NCBI GenBank assembly: GCA_030612225.1
Contig: JAUWOH010000009.1
Location: forward strand, 1 to 20,889
DNA from: Desulfobacteraceae bacterium
Lineage (GTDB): Bacteria; Desulfobacterota; Desulfobacteria; Desulfobacterales; JAUWMJ01
Length of the DNA stretch: 20,889 nucleotides
Reading direction: 5' to 3'
Part shown: piece after piece, positions 8,191-15,471 of the stretch
How positions within the stretch are numbered: position 1 is the first letter of the stretch
How the letters are laid out: the number at the start of each line of letters is the position of its first letter
Notes under the pieces: generated by a model
The model's database searches: none
What the model saw: only the letters and a program-made list of their open reading frames with translations
What the model was told of the DNA's origin: nothing
Program-made: the position numbers and the translations under genes

Positions 8191-11100
8191 TTAAAAACAA
8201 TTGTCATTATGTTTCATTTTTTCTTTTAATTTGCGCAGTCTTCTGCTTAATTCCTTACTTATTTGAAGTGCAATCTGCGGGTATTCTCTCACAATTTCGG
8301 TAAATTCAAGCTTATGCAGGACGAGCATATGGGACTCCTGTCTTGTGCGGATTGTAGCTGATCGCGCTATATCGTCAAGAAGCGCCATCTCTCCGAAATA
8401 GTCGCCTGCACCAATACGGTCGATTTCTATTTCATTGTTTACTCCCTGAGTTTCAAGTACCGCTACTTCTCCCTTGATAATTAAATACATGGTGTCTCCG
8501 GAATCACCTTCTTTGATAACTATCTCACCCGTAGGGTAAACGACCATTTCCGTTACGGACGCAACAGCCGCCAGCTCACTTACGGAAAGACCTTGAAATA
8601 TGCGTATTTTTCTTAAATATAAGATTTGATCCGGAATAGATATTTTAGTTTCCATATCCTCCTTCCTTTCAGAGACAGTGCCTTGTTGCATGTCCATAAT
8701 GGACTCAAAGGTACTTCGAATATAATCATTTTTTGATCCTTTTAGTTTTTTAATAATTTCCTTATCAAGTCTTTTGCGGTCCTTCCCGGCCAATAAATGT
8801 AAGGCGAGCATCACTGTAACCCAGTCCTCTTCCATAAGTAACTGAGAACAAAGTAAGTTTAAATTGCCTTCAAAATCAGGAAGTTGAAAATGCTTCCTGC
8901 CGATTGCCAGGCATTCGACAAGAGAAAGATCTTCAAGCAGGGGAATGAGGATTTTTGATAAAGAATGATCCATCATGTCGTCTAAAACTTCGATGCTGTT
9001 TGATCGCTGACGAGAGTCTGTCGAGGTTATGCCTCGCCAGATGATTCTCATCTGCCCCGAACCCAAGAGTTCCTGTGTGGCTAAAACCCGCAATATGTTT
9101 TCAAGAAGTTGCATCCTTTTTTGTTTCAGATGGTCTGCTAACAGATCATGCTCCTGACATTCCGGCAAAAGACCAAGGGCTTCGCCCTCCGCCAGGCATG
9201 TGTAAGCTTTCTTAACCTGGGAACGGGCATAATTATAAACATCCAGGTCCTTTATATTTTGGGATGTCAGCAACTCGAATATGCCTTCCCGTAAATTATG
9301 TCGAGGGATAGAAAGCGATTCAATCAGTATCATGGGATTTTGATAAGAAGATGTATCAATCCTTTTTTTTGCCAGTTTCCGGACTTGCTCTGAAGAATCA
9401 TCCATAAGAGTGATGATTTCCCTTAAAGAGTCTTCATGATTAATATCAAACACATCAACGGCAGCCAGGCGAACCGATTCCAGTTCATGGGAGAGATAGG
9501 GAAAGAATAGTATGTTTGACTCGTTGACTTTCAGTCTGTCAAGACTCCTGATTAAAAAAGGAAGAAGAGAGCTGTTCTTTTCCGTATAAAGCATCTCTGT
9601 TAGTTTTGAGATGTATGACGTATTTTGTGATTCTCCTGCAGCGATTACGCCGGCCTTGATTTCAATTTCATCGTCTGAATCCAGCCAGGCATAAATAATT
9701 TTTTTATATTTTGAAGGCTCTGAGTTATAAAGAGCTACTGCCGCATAAGCTTTTATTTCAGGGTGATTAGTGTTAACATAGATCTTGGTGTTGAAGGTTG
9801 TGGTAATTGCGAGGGAAAGGCGATTGATGACCTTGATGATGGCGACCATGAGTTCAGGTTTTTCAGGATCAGCCATGCCCTTTAGAATTTCAATGGTCTC
9901 CTTCCCGGCTTGCGGAGAAAGCAGTTCCAAAAGACCAATCCTGGTTTTATCCTCGGTTTTATCATCCTGGCTCATAAGGCAGGTCAGGATATGCGTATCA
10001 AGATCTTTTACCGAAAGTGATTTTAATAAACGAGCATACCACAGGCAGTCATCCCCGTGGGCCGACAAAAAGCTCTGGACCAGCTGCCCCTGGATCTTTT
10101 TATCGTTGAAGAGTTGGCCCATATCCTCTTTTTCCATCGACTTCATATCCAGCAGATTCTTTGATATCAGGTCGAGCAGGATCTTTGAGTAACGCCTTTT
10201 CAAGATAAAGGGTGCTGAAATCCATGCTACAACAAATGGGATGGCTACAACCGAGAGGTATTGTGGGTGGAATAGTGGTACGGAAATGAGTATTAAGCTA
10301 GAACCTAAAAACAGGCCGACTCGAACGACTGTTCCCCTTAGAAACGGCCTTATAATACTGCGGTAGGAGTCAGGGAAAAGGCCCATCAGCACGGCGTTGG
10401 CAGGAATATTGATTGTAACTCGCAGGATATTGGTAGACATTCTTGCATAAATGGCTGAAAAGACGTCAAACCGGAATAAAAATGCAAAAAAGGCGAGTAT
10501 GTAATTAAAGGGGTGAAACATCAGTGCAATCGGCAGACCCCAGCGGCCATAAATCCTACCTACGAACAGGAGAATAATAAGACTGATGATGTTTAGGACC
10601 CCTCGAAAATAACTAAAAAACTGGATCATTGTTGCTTCAGTGGCAAATTGTTCGTTAACGGCATAGTTAAACTGGTAATTCATAATAGGGATGGCCACAT
10701 TGGGCATAAAGGGCAACACAATCAGGATCTTTACCAGGACGGACTCTTTCAAGAGCGGTATAATCTTTTTAAATTCCTCAAGCATTGGGGTTCGGGATTT
10801 GGTTTTCTTAGCCTTCTTGTCGGAAAGCAGGAGTGCGGGAAAGCTCACACCCATGCGTTTTACAACAATAGCGCCAAGCAGAGTCATACCCATATAGGCC
10901 AGCAGGAGGTTATCAAAGGTTATGGTTCTGGCAAGAACAGGGGTTCCAAAACTCCCGATTATCTGTCCCAGAACTCCGCCTGCTGTTATAAGCGGAAACA
11001 GGCGTTTTGATTGTCTTGTGTTAAAAAGATCATTTGCCAGGTTCCAGAAGAGAAGTGCGAGCAACACCTCATATTGAGACTTCAACATAAACAAAACAGG

Positions 11101-11430
11101 ATATATGAAGTCAATGTCAAAGGGTATTAAGAAACGGAGCCCTGCTACTGAGCTTCCGCAGAATAAAAAGAGATAGAATAATAAACGGCTACCTGGGATT
11201 TTACCCATTATAGCGGCCATAAATCCCATGATAAAAAAGGTCGCTACAGCATTGATCATATTAACAGCAGGCAGATACTCAACGCCAAAACGTTTAAGGA
11301 AAGCAGTCTCTGCATAGTTATTGAGAAGAATACCAGAGCTTCGTACGAAAAAAAGGAGAGCTGCGGTCCACAGAAACAGTTCAATTTCATCTTCGTAAAT
11401 ACTAAGCCATCTCCCTAACAATCTGAACAT
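8191..11430 (-). CDS. Nucleotide-transporter-like (NTT/MFS) membrane domain fused to HEAT-like repeats and a cyclic-nucleotide-binding domain
   Basis: This is a 1079-residue fusion. Residues 1 to about 430 contain roughly a dozen hydrophobic segments and resemble the Npt1/Npt2 ADP/ATP carrier branch of MFS-like proteins, including RQSKRLFPLITAGGVLGQI. About 450-900 are alpha-helical repeats of HEAT type (for example ELESVRLAAVDVF and SSEQVRKLAKKRI). About 950-1065 form a CRP/PKA-type cyclic-nucleotide-binding domain with EGDSGDTMYLIIKGEVAV and the phosphate-binding cassette GEMALLDDIARSAT, keeping the key Glu (E1014) and Arg (R1023), so cAMP or cGMP binding is plausible. GAGGT lies six bases before the ATG. 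It follows the SUMF1 gene by 28 bases, and the same operon ends with a nucleotide cyclase. Transport of nucleotides is not proven; the membrane part could instead act as a sensor. Confidence 0.87.
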   Translation of the reverse strand: MFRLLGRWLSIYEDEIELFLWTAALLFFVRSSGILLNNYAETAFLKRFGVEYLPAVNMINAVATFFIMGFMAAIMGKIPGSRLLFYLFLFCGSSVAGLRFLIPFDIDFIYPVLFMLKSQYEVLLALLFWNLANDLFNTRQSKRLFPLITAGGVLGQIIGSFGTPVLARTITFDNLLLAYMGMTLLGAIVVKRMGVSFPALLLSDKKAKKTKSRTPMLEEFKKIIPLLKESVLVKILIVLPFMPNVAIPIMNYQFNYAVNEQFATEATMIQFFSYFRGVLNIISLIILLFVGRIYGRWGLPIALMFHPFNYILAFFAFLFRFDVFSAIYARMSTNILRVTINIPANAVLMGLFPDSYRSIIRPFLRGTVVRVGLFLGSSLILISVPLFHPQYLSVVAIPFVVAWISAPFILKRRYSKILLDLISKNLLDMKSMEKEDMGQLFNDKKIQGQLVQSFLSAHGDDCLWYARLLKSLSVKDLDTHILTCLMSQDDKTEDKTRIGLLELLSPQAGKETIEILKGMADPEKPELMVAIIKVINRLSLAITTTFNTKIYVNTNHPEIKAYAAVALYNSEPSKYKKIIYAWLDSDDEIEIKAGVIAAGESQNTSYISKLTEMLYTEKNSSLLPFLIRSLDRLKVNESNILFFPYLSHELESVRLAAVDVFDINHEDSLREIITLMDDSSEQVRKLAKKRIDTSSYQNPMILIESLSIPRHNLREGIFELLTSQNIKDLDVYNYARSQVKKAYTCLAEGEALGLLPECQEHDLLADHLKQKRMQLLENILRVLATQELLGSGQMRIIWRGITSTDSRQRSNSIEVLDDMMDHSLSKILIPLLEDLSLVECLAIGRKHFQLPDFEGNLNLLCSQLLMEEDWVTVMLALHLLAGKDRKRLDKEIIKKLKGSKNDYIRSTFESIMDMQQGTVSERKEDMETKISIPDQILYLRKIRIFQGLSVSELAAVASVTEMVVYPTGEIVIKEGDSGDTMYLIIKGEVAVLETQGVNNEIEIDRIGAGDYFGEMALLDDIARSATIRTRQESHMLVLHKLEFTEIVREYPQIALQISKELSRRLRKLKEKMKHNDNCF

Positions 11431-11458
11431 TGATTACCTCTAAGTCCTGTGTAACCGT

Positions 11459-12295
11459 TCACTGGGTTTCCCTGACAAGTCTAAAGCCGGTAGTTCGCAA
11501 CCTGTTTGCAGGGTGGCCCATATTCCTGTTGGCAGAGCGGCATGAATGTCCATATTTATACCAGCTTCCACCTCTGCGTATCCGCTTGGTTCCTGAATAA
11601 GGCCCAACAGGGTTTAGCATAGTACTGTCAGAATAATCCCCAAACCAATCCTGACACCATTCCCAGACATTGCCATGCATGTCGTACAAGCCCCAGGCAT
11701 TGGGAGGGTAGCTCTTTACCGGAGCAGGACCATTTGCGCGCAATCCTCTTTTTTTCACATAATCAATGCAATCTCCTGATTTTAAACTGTTATTACTATA
11801 CATGGCCTTTTGGCAATCGATTGTCTTTCCCCAACTATAGGCAGTTAAGCTGCCTGCCCTGGATGCATATTCCCATTGGGCCTCTGTGGGAAGCCGATAT
11901 GACCCTTGACTCATAGCATTTAATTTTTTAATAAAACGGATGCAATCGTTCCAGGAGACCCTTTCAACCGGCAGGTTACCCGTTCCTTTTTTTCTGCTGA
12001 AAAACCTTTTACCCATGAGAGCCCTCCACTGTTTTACAGTAACCTCAGTGGACTGCATGTAAAAAGGTTTACTGATCACAACCTGATGCCTGACTTCACT
12101 ATAGCCTCTTTTGGATTCATTCGATGGGCTCCCCATGATAAAAGTTCCAGCCGGAATCAGGACAAATTCCATGCCCAGAGAATTGCGGTAAACTTTTTCA
12201 AAAGCCATAGATGGAGAACAAAGGGAGGTAAATAATATGGCCATAATAATAAAGAGGCTACATAATTTCCATGATTTCTTGAGTACATTTTTCAT
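11459..12295 (-). CDS. Exported SUMF1/formylglycine-generating-enzyme-like domain protein (lacks one FGE cysteine)
   Basis: This 278-residue protein has a signal peptide ending near SMA at residue 31, so it should be periplasmic, followed by a single SUMF1 domain. Hallmarks are GMEFVLIPAGTFIMGSP, FYMQSTEVTVKQW, LPTEAQWEYASRAG, YDMHGNVWEWCQDW and the C-terminal RRGGSW and TGFRLV. True formylglycine-generating enzymes have two active-site cysteines five residues apart after RGGS; here the first position is Lys (K247) and only C252 remains. It is therefore unlikely to oxidise sulfatases and belongs with the many SUMF1-fold proteins of unknown or binding function. AGGAG and AAGG precede the ATG. 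It appears to be the first gene of the nine-gene minus-strand unit, and no sulfatase gene is nearby. Confidence 0.9.
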   Translation of the reverse strand: MKNVLKKSWKLCSLFIIMAILFTSLCSPSMAFEKVYRNSLGMEFVLIPAGTFIMGSPSNESKRGYSEVRHQVVISKPFYMQSTEVTVKQWRALMGKRFFSRKKGTGNLPVERVSWNDCIRFIKKLNAMSQGSYRLPTEAQWEYASRAGSLTAYSWGKTIDCQKAMYSNNSLKSGDCIDYVKKRGLRANGPAPVKSYPPNAWGLYDMHGNVWEWCQDWFGDYSDSTMLNPVGPYSGTKRIRRGGSWYKYGHSCRSANRNMGHPANRLRTTGFRLVRETQ

Positions 12296-12530
12296 GGCAC
12301 CTTCTCTCCTAAAAACACTCCGATAGATTTATTTGATATTATTAATTAATGCTGTTATGTTTCTAATTGTTATTGCCCAAGTTTCTTAACCCAAGTTAAC
12401 CTACACTAAAAATCAAGGTTTGAAAAGGGATAATAATTATGCATAGATGCGATGTTACTTTTCAAGTTGCGGATTGCGAGTTGTAAATTATTTTACAATG
12501 GCGTGAATGCCAGCTAAAAAGGAAACTATA
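12296..12530. promoter_or_regulatory. Divergent intergenic region holding the start signals of both gene sets
   Basis: This AT-rich stretch separates the minus-strand operon (first ATG at 12295) from the plus-strand cassette. It must hold the promoters for both, but I see no near-consensus -35/-10 pair on either strand. A possible weak plus-strand pair is TTGAAA with ATAGAT 17 bases downstream, around 12421-12450. Palindromes present are TTAAC-CCAA-GTTAA (12386-12399) and a stronger one at 12481-12498, listed separately. Confidence 0.5.
12481..12498. promoter_or_regulatory. Operator-like palindrome upstream of the GNAT gene
   Basis: TTGTAAA-TTAT-TTTACAA is a perfect 7-base inverted repeat with a four-base spacer, about 32 bases before the preferred GNAT start. 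The size and symmetry fit a dimeric repressor site. No regulator gene is present in the window, so this is only a candidate. Confidence 0.35.
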
Positions 12531-13058
12531 GTGCACGACGACGGTTACTCCATCTACAGAAAAGGTCATAACATCAAGTTTTATTTCGTGAAGCCTGATG
12601 AGCTTCCGGCGGGATATTTGGATGAAATCTGTCGCATGGTAGAGGCCGGAGGGTCGGTTGCGATAAAGTGGGTAAGGTATAACCTTGAAAGGGCATTTTT
12701 AATCGGCTATGTATTGGCAAAAGGAGCAATCGTAGGGACATCCTGTCTGAAACGGCCCAGGCCTGAGTATATAGAGATGGTAAAAAAACAATCCGGTCTG
12801 GAATTGAGTCGGTATTTAGAACGTGGATATACCTCCGTTATGCCTGCATATCAGGGCTTGGGCATTGGCACCAAACTTCTGGAAGGGTTGACTTCAAGAG
12901 CAGTAGACCGAAAGATTTTTTCCATTATCAGTGAGGACAATGTAGCTACCAAAAAGATTGCTATACGAAACCGGACAAGGCAGGTGGCCAGTTACTACAG
13001 TGAAAAAATGAACAAACAGGTAGGGATCTGGATGCCGGAATGGATGATTGAGGATTGA
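12531..13058 (+). CDS. GNAT-family N-acetyltransferase
   Basis: This protein of about 175 residues carries the acetyl-CoA-binding motif A of GNAT enzymes, VMPAYQGLGIGTKLLEGL, with the Q-x-x-G-x-G pyrophosphate loop, preceded by the beta-strand segment containing AIVGTSCL. I chose the GTG at 12531 because AAGGA lies seven bases upstream. An in-frame ATG at 12507 would add eight residues but has no ribosome-binding site. It should transfer an acyl group from acyl-CoA to an amine, substrate unknown. It is the first gene on the plus strand facing away from the minus-strand operon, and is followed after a 250-base repeat-containing gap by a RimK-type ligase. Acetyltransferase and ATP-grasp pairs are known in pathways making N-acetylated, amidated dipeptides, which supports a small-molecule role. 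Confidence 0.85.
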   Translation: MHDDGYSIYRKGHNIKFYFVKPDELPAGYLDEICRMVEAGGSVAIKWVRYNLERAFLIGYVLAKGAIVGTSCLKRPRPEYIEMVKKQSGLELSRYLERGYTSVMPAYQGLGIGTKLLEGLTSRAVDRKIFSIISEDNVATKKIAIRNRTRQVASYYSEKMNKQVGIWMPEWMIED

Positions 13059-13145
13059 CCTTAATACAGATCTCATAAAAGGCTAGGAAAATAGGTCTTT
13101 TTTTAGACATTATCGGGCGTAGTAAAGCCTTTTCGGAGCATAGGT

Positions 13146-13219
13146 TTCAGGTGTCGGGTGTCAGGTTTCAGGCTGGCTCTCGCTTTTTTACTACTTGCAC
13201 CTGACACCCGACACCTGAA
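13146..13219. repeat. Perfect 21-bp inverted repeat (palindromic intergenic element)
   Basis: The 21-base arm at 13146-13166 (TTCAGGTGTCGGGTGTCAGG and one more base) has its exact reverse complement at 13199-13219, with a 32-base spacer. The left side also contains partial direct repeats (GGTTTCAGG). It lies between the GNAT and RimK-type genes. The rest of this 250-base gap (13059-13308) has a weaker stem, AAAAGGCT (13077-13084) with AGCCTTTT (13126-13133). It looks like a dispersed palindromic repeat, but could also attenuate or stabilise the transcript. Confidence 0.7.
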
Positions 13220-13308
13220 GCTTGAATGCAGTGTCCAATTATTATGCAATCCTGCGTCACATAAGGGCTCGCCGCGATTTTTTAATGATTGATGACGAGG
13301 TCTGTAAT

Positions 13309-14193
13309 ATGAACATCGGAATCATTACAGTCAGGGATAGTGATTATCATCCAAACAGACGTTTAGACGAAGCAGCCGTTCAGCACGGCCACAAAGCAAT
13401 TTTAGTTCATCCTTACAGGTTGTGGCCAAGTCTTGTGGAGGGTAAGTTAGGGGTTGCAGGACAGCCGGACATTGAATCCTTAAATGTTGTGCTTCCAAGG
13501 CAGGGTGCTACAGTGGGAGACTCTTCCCTGGCTTTGATACATCATATCAGCCTGATGGGAATTCCAGTTGTGAACGACCTGGATTCCATACGCCTGGCCA
13601 AAAATCAATTTCACACATTGCAGGCCCTTGCAGCATCCAGGATTCCGGTTCCTGATACCTTTTTCGTCAATTCACCAGAGGGTTTCCAGCAAGCCCTTGC
13701 CAGCTTGCAGGGCTATCCTGTGGTGGTTAAACAAGCCAGTGGCCGCCAGGGAAAAGGGGTTATCCTGGTAAAAACAAGGCAAAACTTAGATTCGGCCATT
13801 CACGAACACATGGACAAACGAAAGGGGCTGCTGGTGCAACGATTTATCCCTCCGGCGGGGCGGCATGATATACGGGTGTTGGTCGTAGGCGGAAGAGTAG
13901 CGGGCGCTATGGAACTGAAACCTAAGAAAGGAGATTTCAGAGCCAACTATCACTTGAACAAAGAAAGCCGAAGCAAAGATCTGCCAACAAAACTTGAGGG
14001 GATTGCGCTGAAAGCTGCAGATGCGGGCGGCCTTGAAATCGCAGGGATAGATTTAATCGTGGATCAAGATGGCAGGGCCATGGTTATTGAGGTAAACTAT
14101 TCCCCGGGCTTCAAAGGAATGGAAGCCGCCACCGGCCTTGACATTGCTTCCACAATTGTTGAATACGTCGTGAGCACCTATCACAAAAAGTAA
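13309..14193 (+). CDS. RimK-family ATP-grasp amino-acid ligase
   Basis: These 294 residues match RimK-type ligases end to end. The N-terminal pre-ATP-grasp domain begins MNIGIITVRDSD. The ATP-grasp domain has VVVKQASGRQGKGVILV, LLVQRFIPP, HDIRVLVVGGRVAGAM, the GDFRANYH segment and IEVNYSPGFKGMEAATGLDI, where E261 and N263 are the expected metal ligands. Members add glutamate or another amino acid to a carboxylate with ATP, on proteins (RpsF), cofactors or small molecules. I chose the ATG at 13309 because GAGG lies eight bases upstream and the sequence then starts like RimK; the frame stays open upstream to a TTG at 13222, but that part abuts the palindrome and is unlike RimK. The next gene begins 17 bases downstream, so the two are probably cotranscribed. 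Confidence 0.92.
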   Translation: MNIGIITVRDSDYHPNRRLDEAAVQHGHKAILVHPYRLWPSLVEGKLGVAGQPDIESLNVVLPRQGATVGDSSLALIHHISLMGIPVVNDLDSIRLAKNQFHTLQALAASRIPVPDTFFVNSPEGFQQALASLQGYPVVVKQASGRQGKGVILVKTRQNLDSAIHEHMDKRKGLLVQRFIPPAGRHDIRVLVVGGRVAGAMELKPKKGDFRANYHLNKESRSKDLPTKLEGIALKAADAGGLEIAGIDLIVDQDGRAMVIEVNYSPGFKGMEAATGLDIASTIVEYVVSTYHKK

Positions 14194-14210
14194 TTATTTA
14201 AAAAAACCAC

Positions 14211-15347
14211 ATGCAAATATCGAATCTCAAATCAATAAAGAAAGAAGAACGAGTGCGTGTGGCTGCAACCGTAATCTGGGAGGATTGCGATCAGCCTCGA
14301 AAAGATATATATATTGAAACCGAAGAACCTTTTGCTGCAGATATTTCGTGCAATCCACATGCGTTTCTTGTGGGCTGCCTCATTCCTGCAATGCATTTTG
14401 GTGAAAAGCGTATTGTTCTGGACGCTGCGATATGCCCCGGCCTTAAAGAGGGCCTTGAAACGGTCATGTCCCTTATAAAGGAATGGTCGGGCGGGCACTT
14501 ACACCCTTTGTCCATCGAGGCAAAGACAAGTTCTTCTGTGAAATACGTGAAAAAGCAAAGGCAGGCAGGCCTTTTCTTGTCTGGTGGAATAGATTCTCTT
14601 GCGGCATTGAGGGCAAACAAACTCACCTATCCTGAAATACATCCTGGGACCATTAAAGATTGTCTCTTTGTTCATGGATTTGATATCGGGGGTGTCGTAC
14701 AAAGGGGAATGAAATACCACGTATTTGAACGGGCTAAAACTGCAATGTCCCGGGTGGTAGAAGACGTAAATGTCAATCTGATTACCATATACACAAACAT
14801 CAGGCATTTGTGTGATGAACGGAAACTTTGGCTGGAAAAATTTTTCGGGGCCGTGCTCGCATCTGTGGCTCACGCCTTTGCATCCAGGCTGGAATTGGTA
14901 TATATTGCCTCATCTTATGATATCCCCAATTTAGTTCCCTGCGGGTCACACCCCATGCTGGATCCGGAGTATTCCAGTTTTGATATGAAAATCAGGCATA
15001 GAGATCTTTCTCTGTCCAGGTTGGACAAGCTGCGAATAGTCGCTGGCTGGGATGTTGCGCTTAACAATATCAGGGTCTGCCTGGCAAATGTTCAGGATCG
15101 GATGAACTGTGGGAAGTGTGAAAAATGCGTCCGAACCATGCTTGGGCTTTTGGCAATTGGTGCCCTCGACAAAACAGAGGCCTTTGTTGAAAATGACGTT
15201 TCACCGGATCTTTTATCCGGTTTTAGTATCACAATCAGACACCGTGAATCATTCTACCGTGAGTTGCTTGAGCCTTTAAAAGCGCAGGGCCACGATGACC
15301 TTGTACATGTTATAAAAAGCAAATTGTCAGCTAAGACGGTTTCGTAA
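14211..15347 (+). CDS. PP-loop ATPase with QueC-like zinc site, function unknown
   Basis: This 378-residue protein has a PP-loop, SGGIDS at 124-129, of the N-type ATP pyrophosphatase superfamily. Near the C-terminus it has four cysteines, C290-x9-C300-x2-C303-x2-C306, in a sequence ending NCGKCEKCVRTMLGL, which resembles the zinc site of QueC (7-cyano-7-deazaguanine synthase). It is longer than QueC (about 230 residues), with roughly 115 residues before the PP-loop, so it is a divergent relative rather than QueC. Enzymes of this group adenylate a carboxylate or carbonyl and then add ammonia or another nucleophile, so amide or nitrile formation is a reasonable inference. No clear Shine-Dalgarno precedes the ATG, 17 bases after the RimK-type gene. 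Its stop codon lies inside the TCGTAAAAAGT repeat that follows. Confidence 0.8.
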   Translation: MQISNLKSIKKEERVRVAATVIWEDCDQPRKDIYIETEEPFAADISCNPHAFLVGCLIPAMHFGEKRIVLDAAICPGLKEGLETVMSLIKEWSGGHLHPLSIEAKTSSSVKYVKKQRQAGLFLSGGIDSLAALRANKLTYPEIHPGTIKDCLFVHGFDIGGVVQRGMKYHVFERAKTAMSRVVEDVNVNLITIYTNIRHLCDERKLWLEKFFGAVLASVAHAFASRLELVYIASSYDIPNLVPCGSHPMLDPEYSSFDMKIRHRDLSLSRLDKLRIVAGWDVALNNIRVCLANVQDRMNCGKCEKCVRTMLGLLAIGALDKTEAFVENDVSPDLLSGFSITIRHRESFYRELLEPLKAQGHDDLVHVIKSKLSAKTVS

Positions 15348-15458
15348 AAAGTCAAAAACTGCTTTTTACGAAACGTTTTAAGTATCTGTTAAAGCAGGTA
15401 ATATCATTAACATAAAACTTAACACCTGAAACCTGATGAATTCGACTTTTTACGAATT
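15339..15458. repeat. TCGTAAAAAGT repeat, copy A
   Basis: The copy opens with GTTTCGTAAAAAG (15339-15351), mirrored exactly at 15362-15374, and closes with ACTTTTTACGA at 15445-15455. In between is a core shared with the copies near 17840 and 19070 (CTGTTAAAGCAGGTAATATC from 15386, then ATTAACATAAAACTTAA). The first hairpin overlaps the stop of the PP-loop gene and might end its transcript, although no strong T-tract follows. Confidence 0.75.
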
Positions 15459-15471
15459 CCTCAATTTAACT

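Noticed and set aside
9785..11010. Plus-strand reading frames inside the transporter/HEAT/cNMP gene
   Set aside because: They lie antisense to a continuous 1079-residue gene with clear domains and show no recognisable motifs or ribosome sites.
11459..12295. Genuine formylglycine-generating enzyme
   Set aside because: One of the two active-site cysteines is replaced by Lys247 and no sulfatase gene is nearby.
12296..12530. Clear consensus promoters for the two divergent units
   Set aside because: I scanned both strands for -35/-10 pairs and found only weak matches, so no individual promoter is called there.
13222..13308. Upstream TTG extension of the RimK-type ligase by 29 residues
   Set aside because: The extension abuts the inverted repeat, has no ribosome site and does not resemble RimK; GAGG before the ATG at 13309 fits better.
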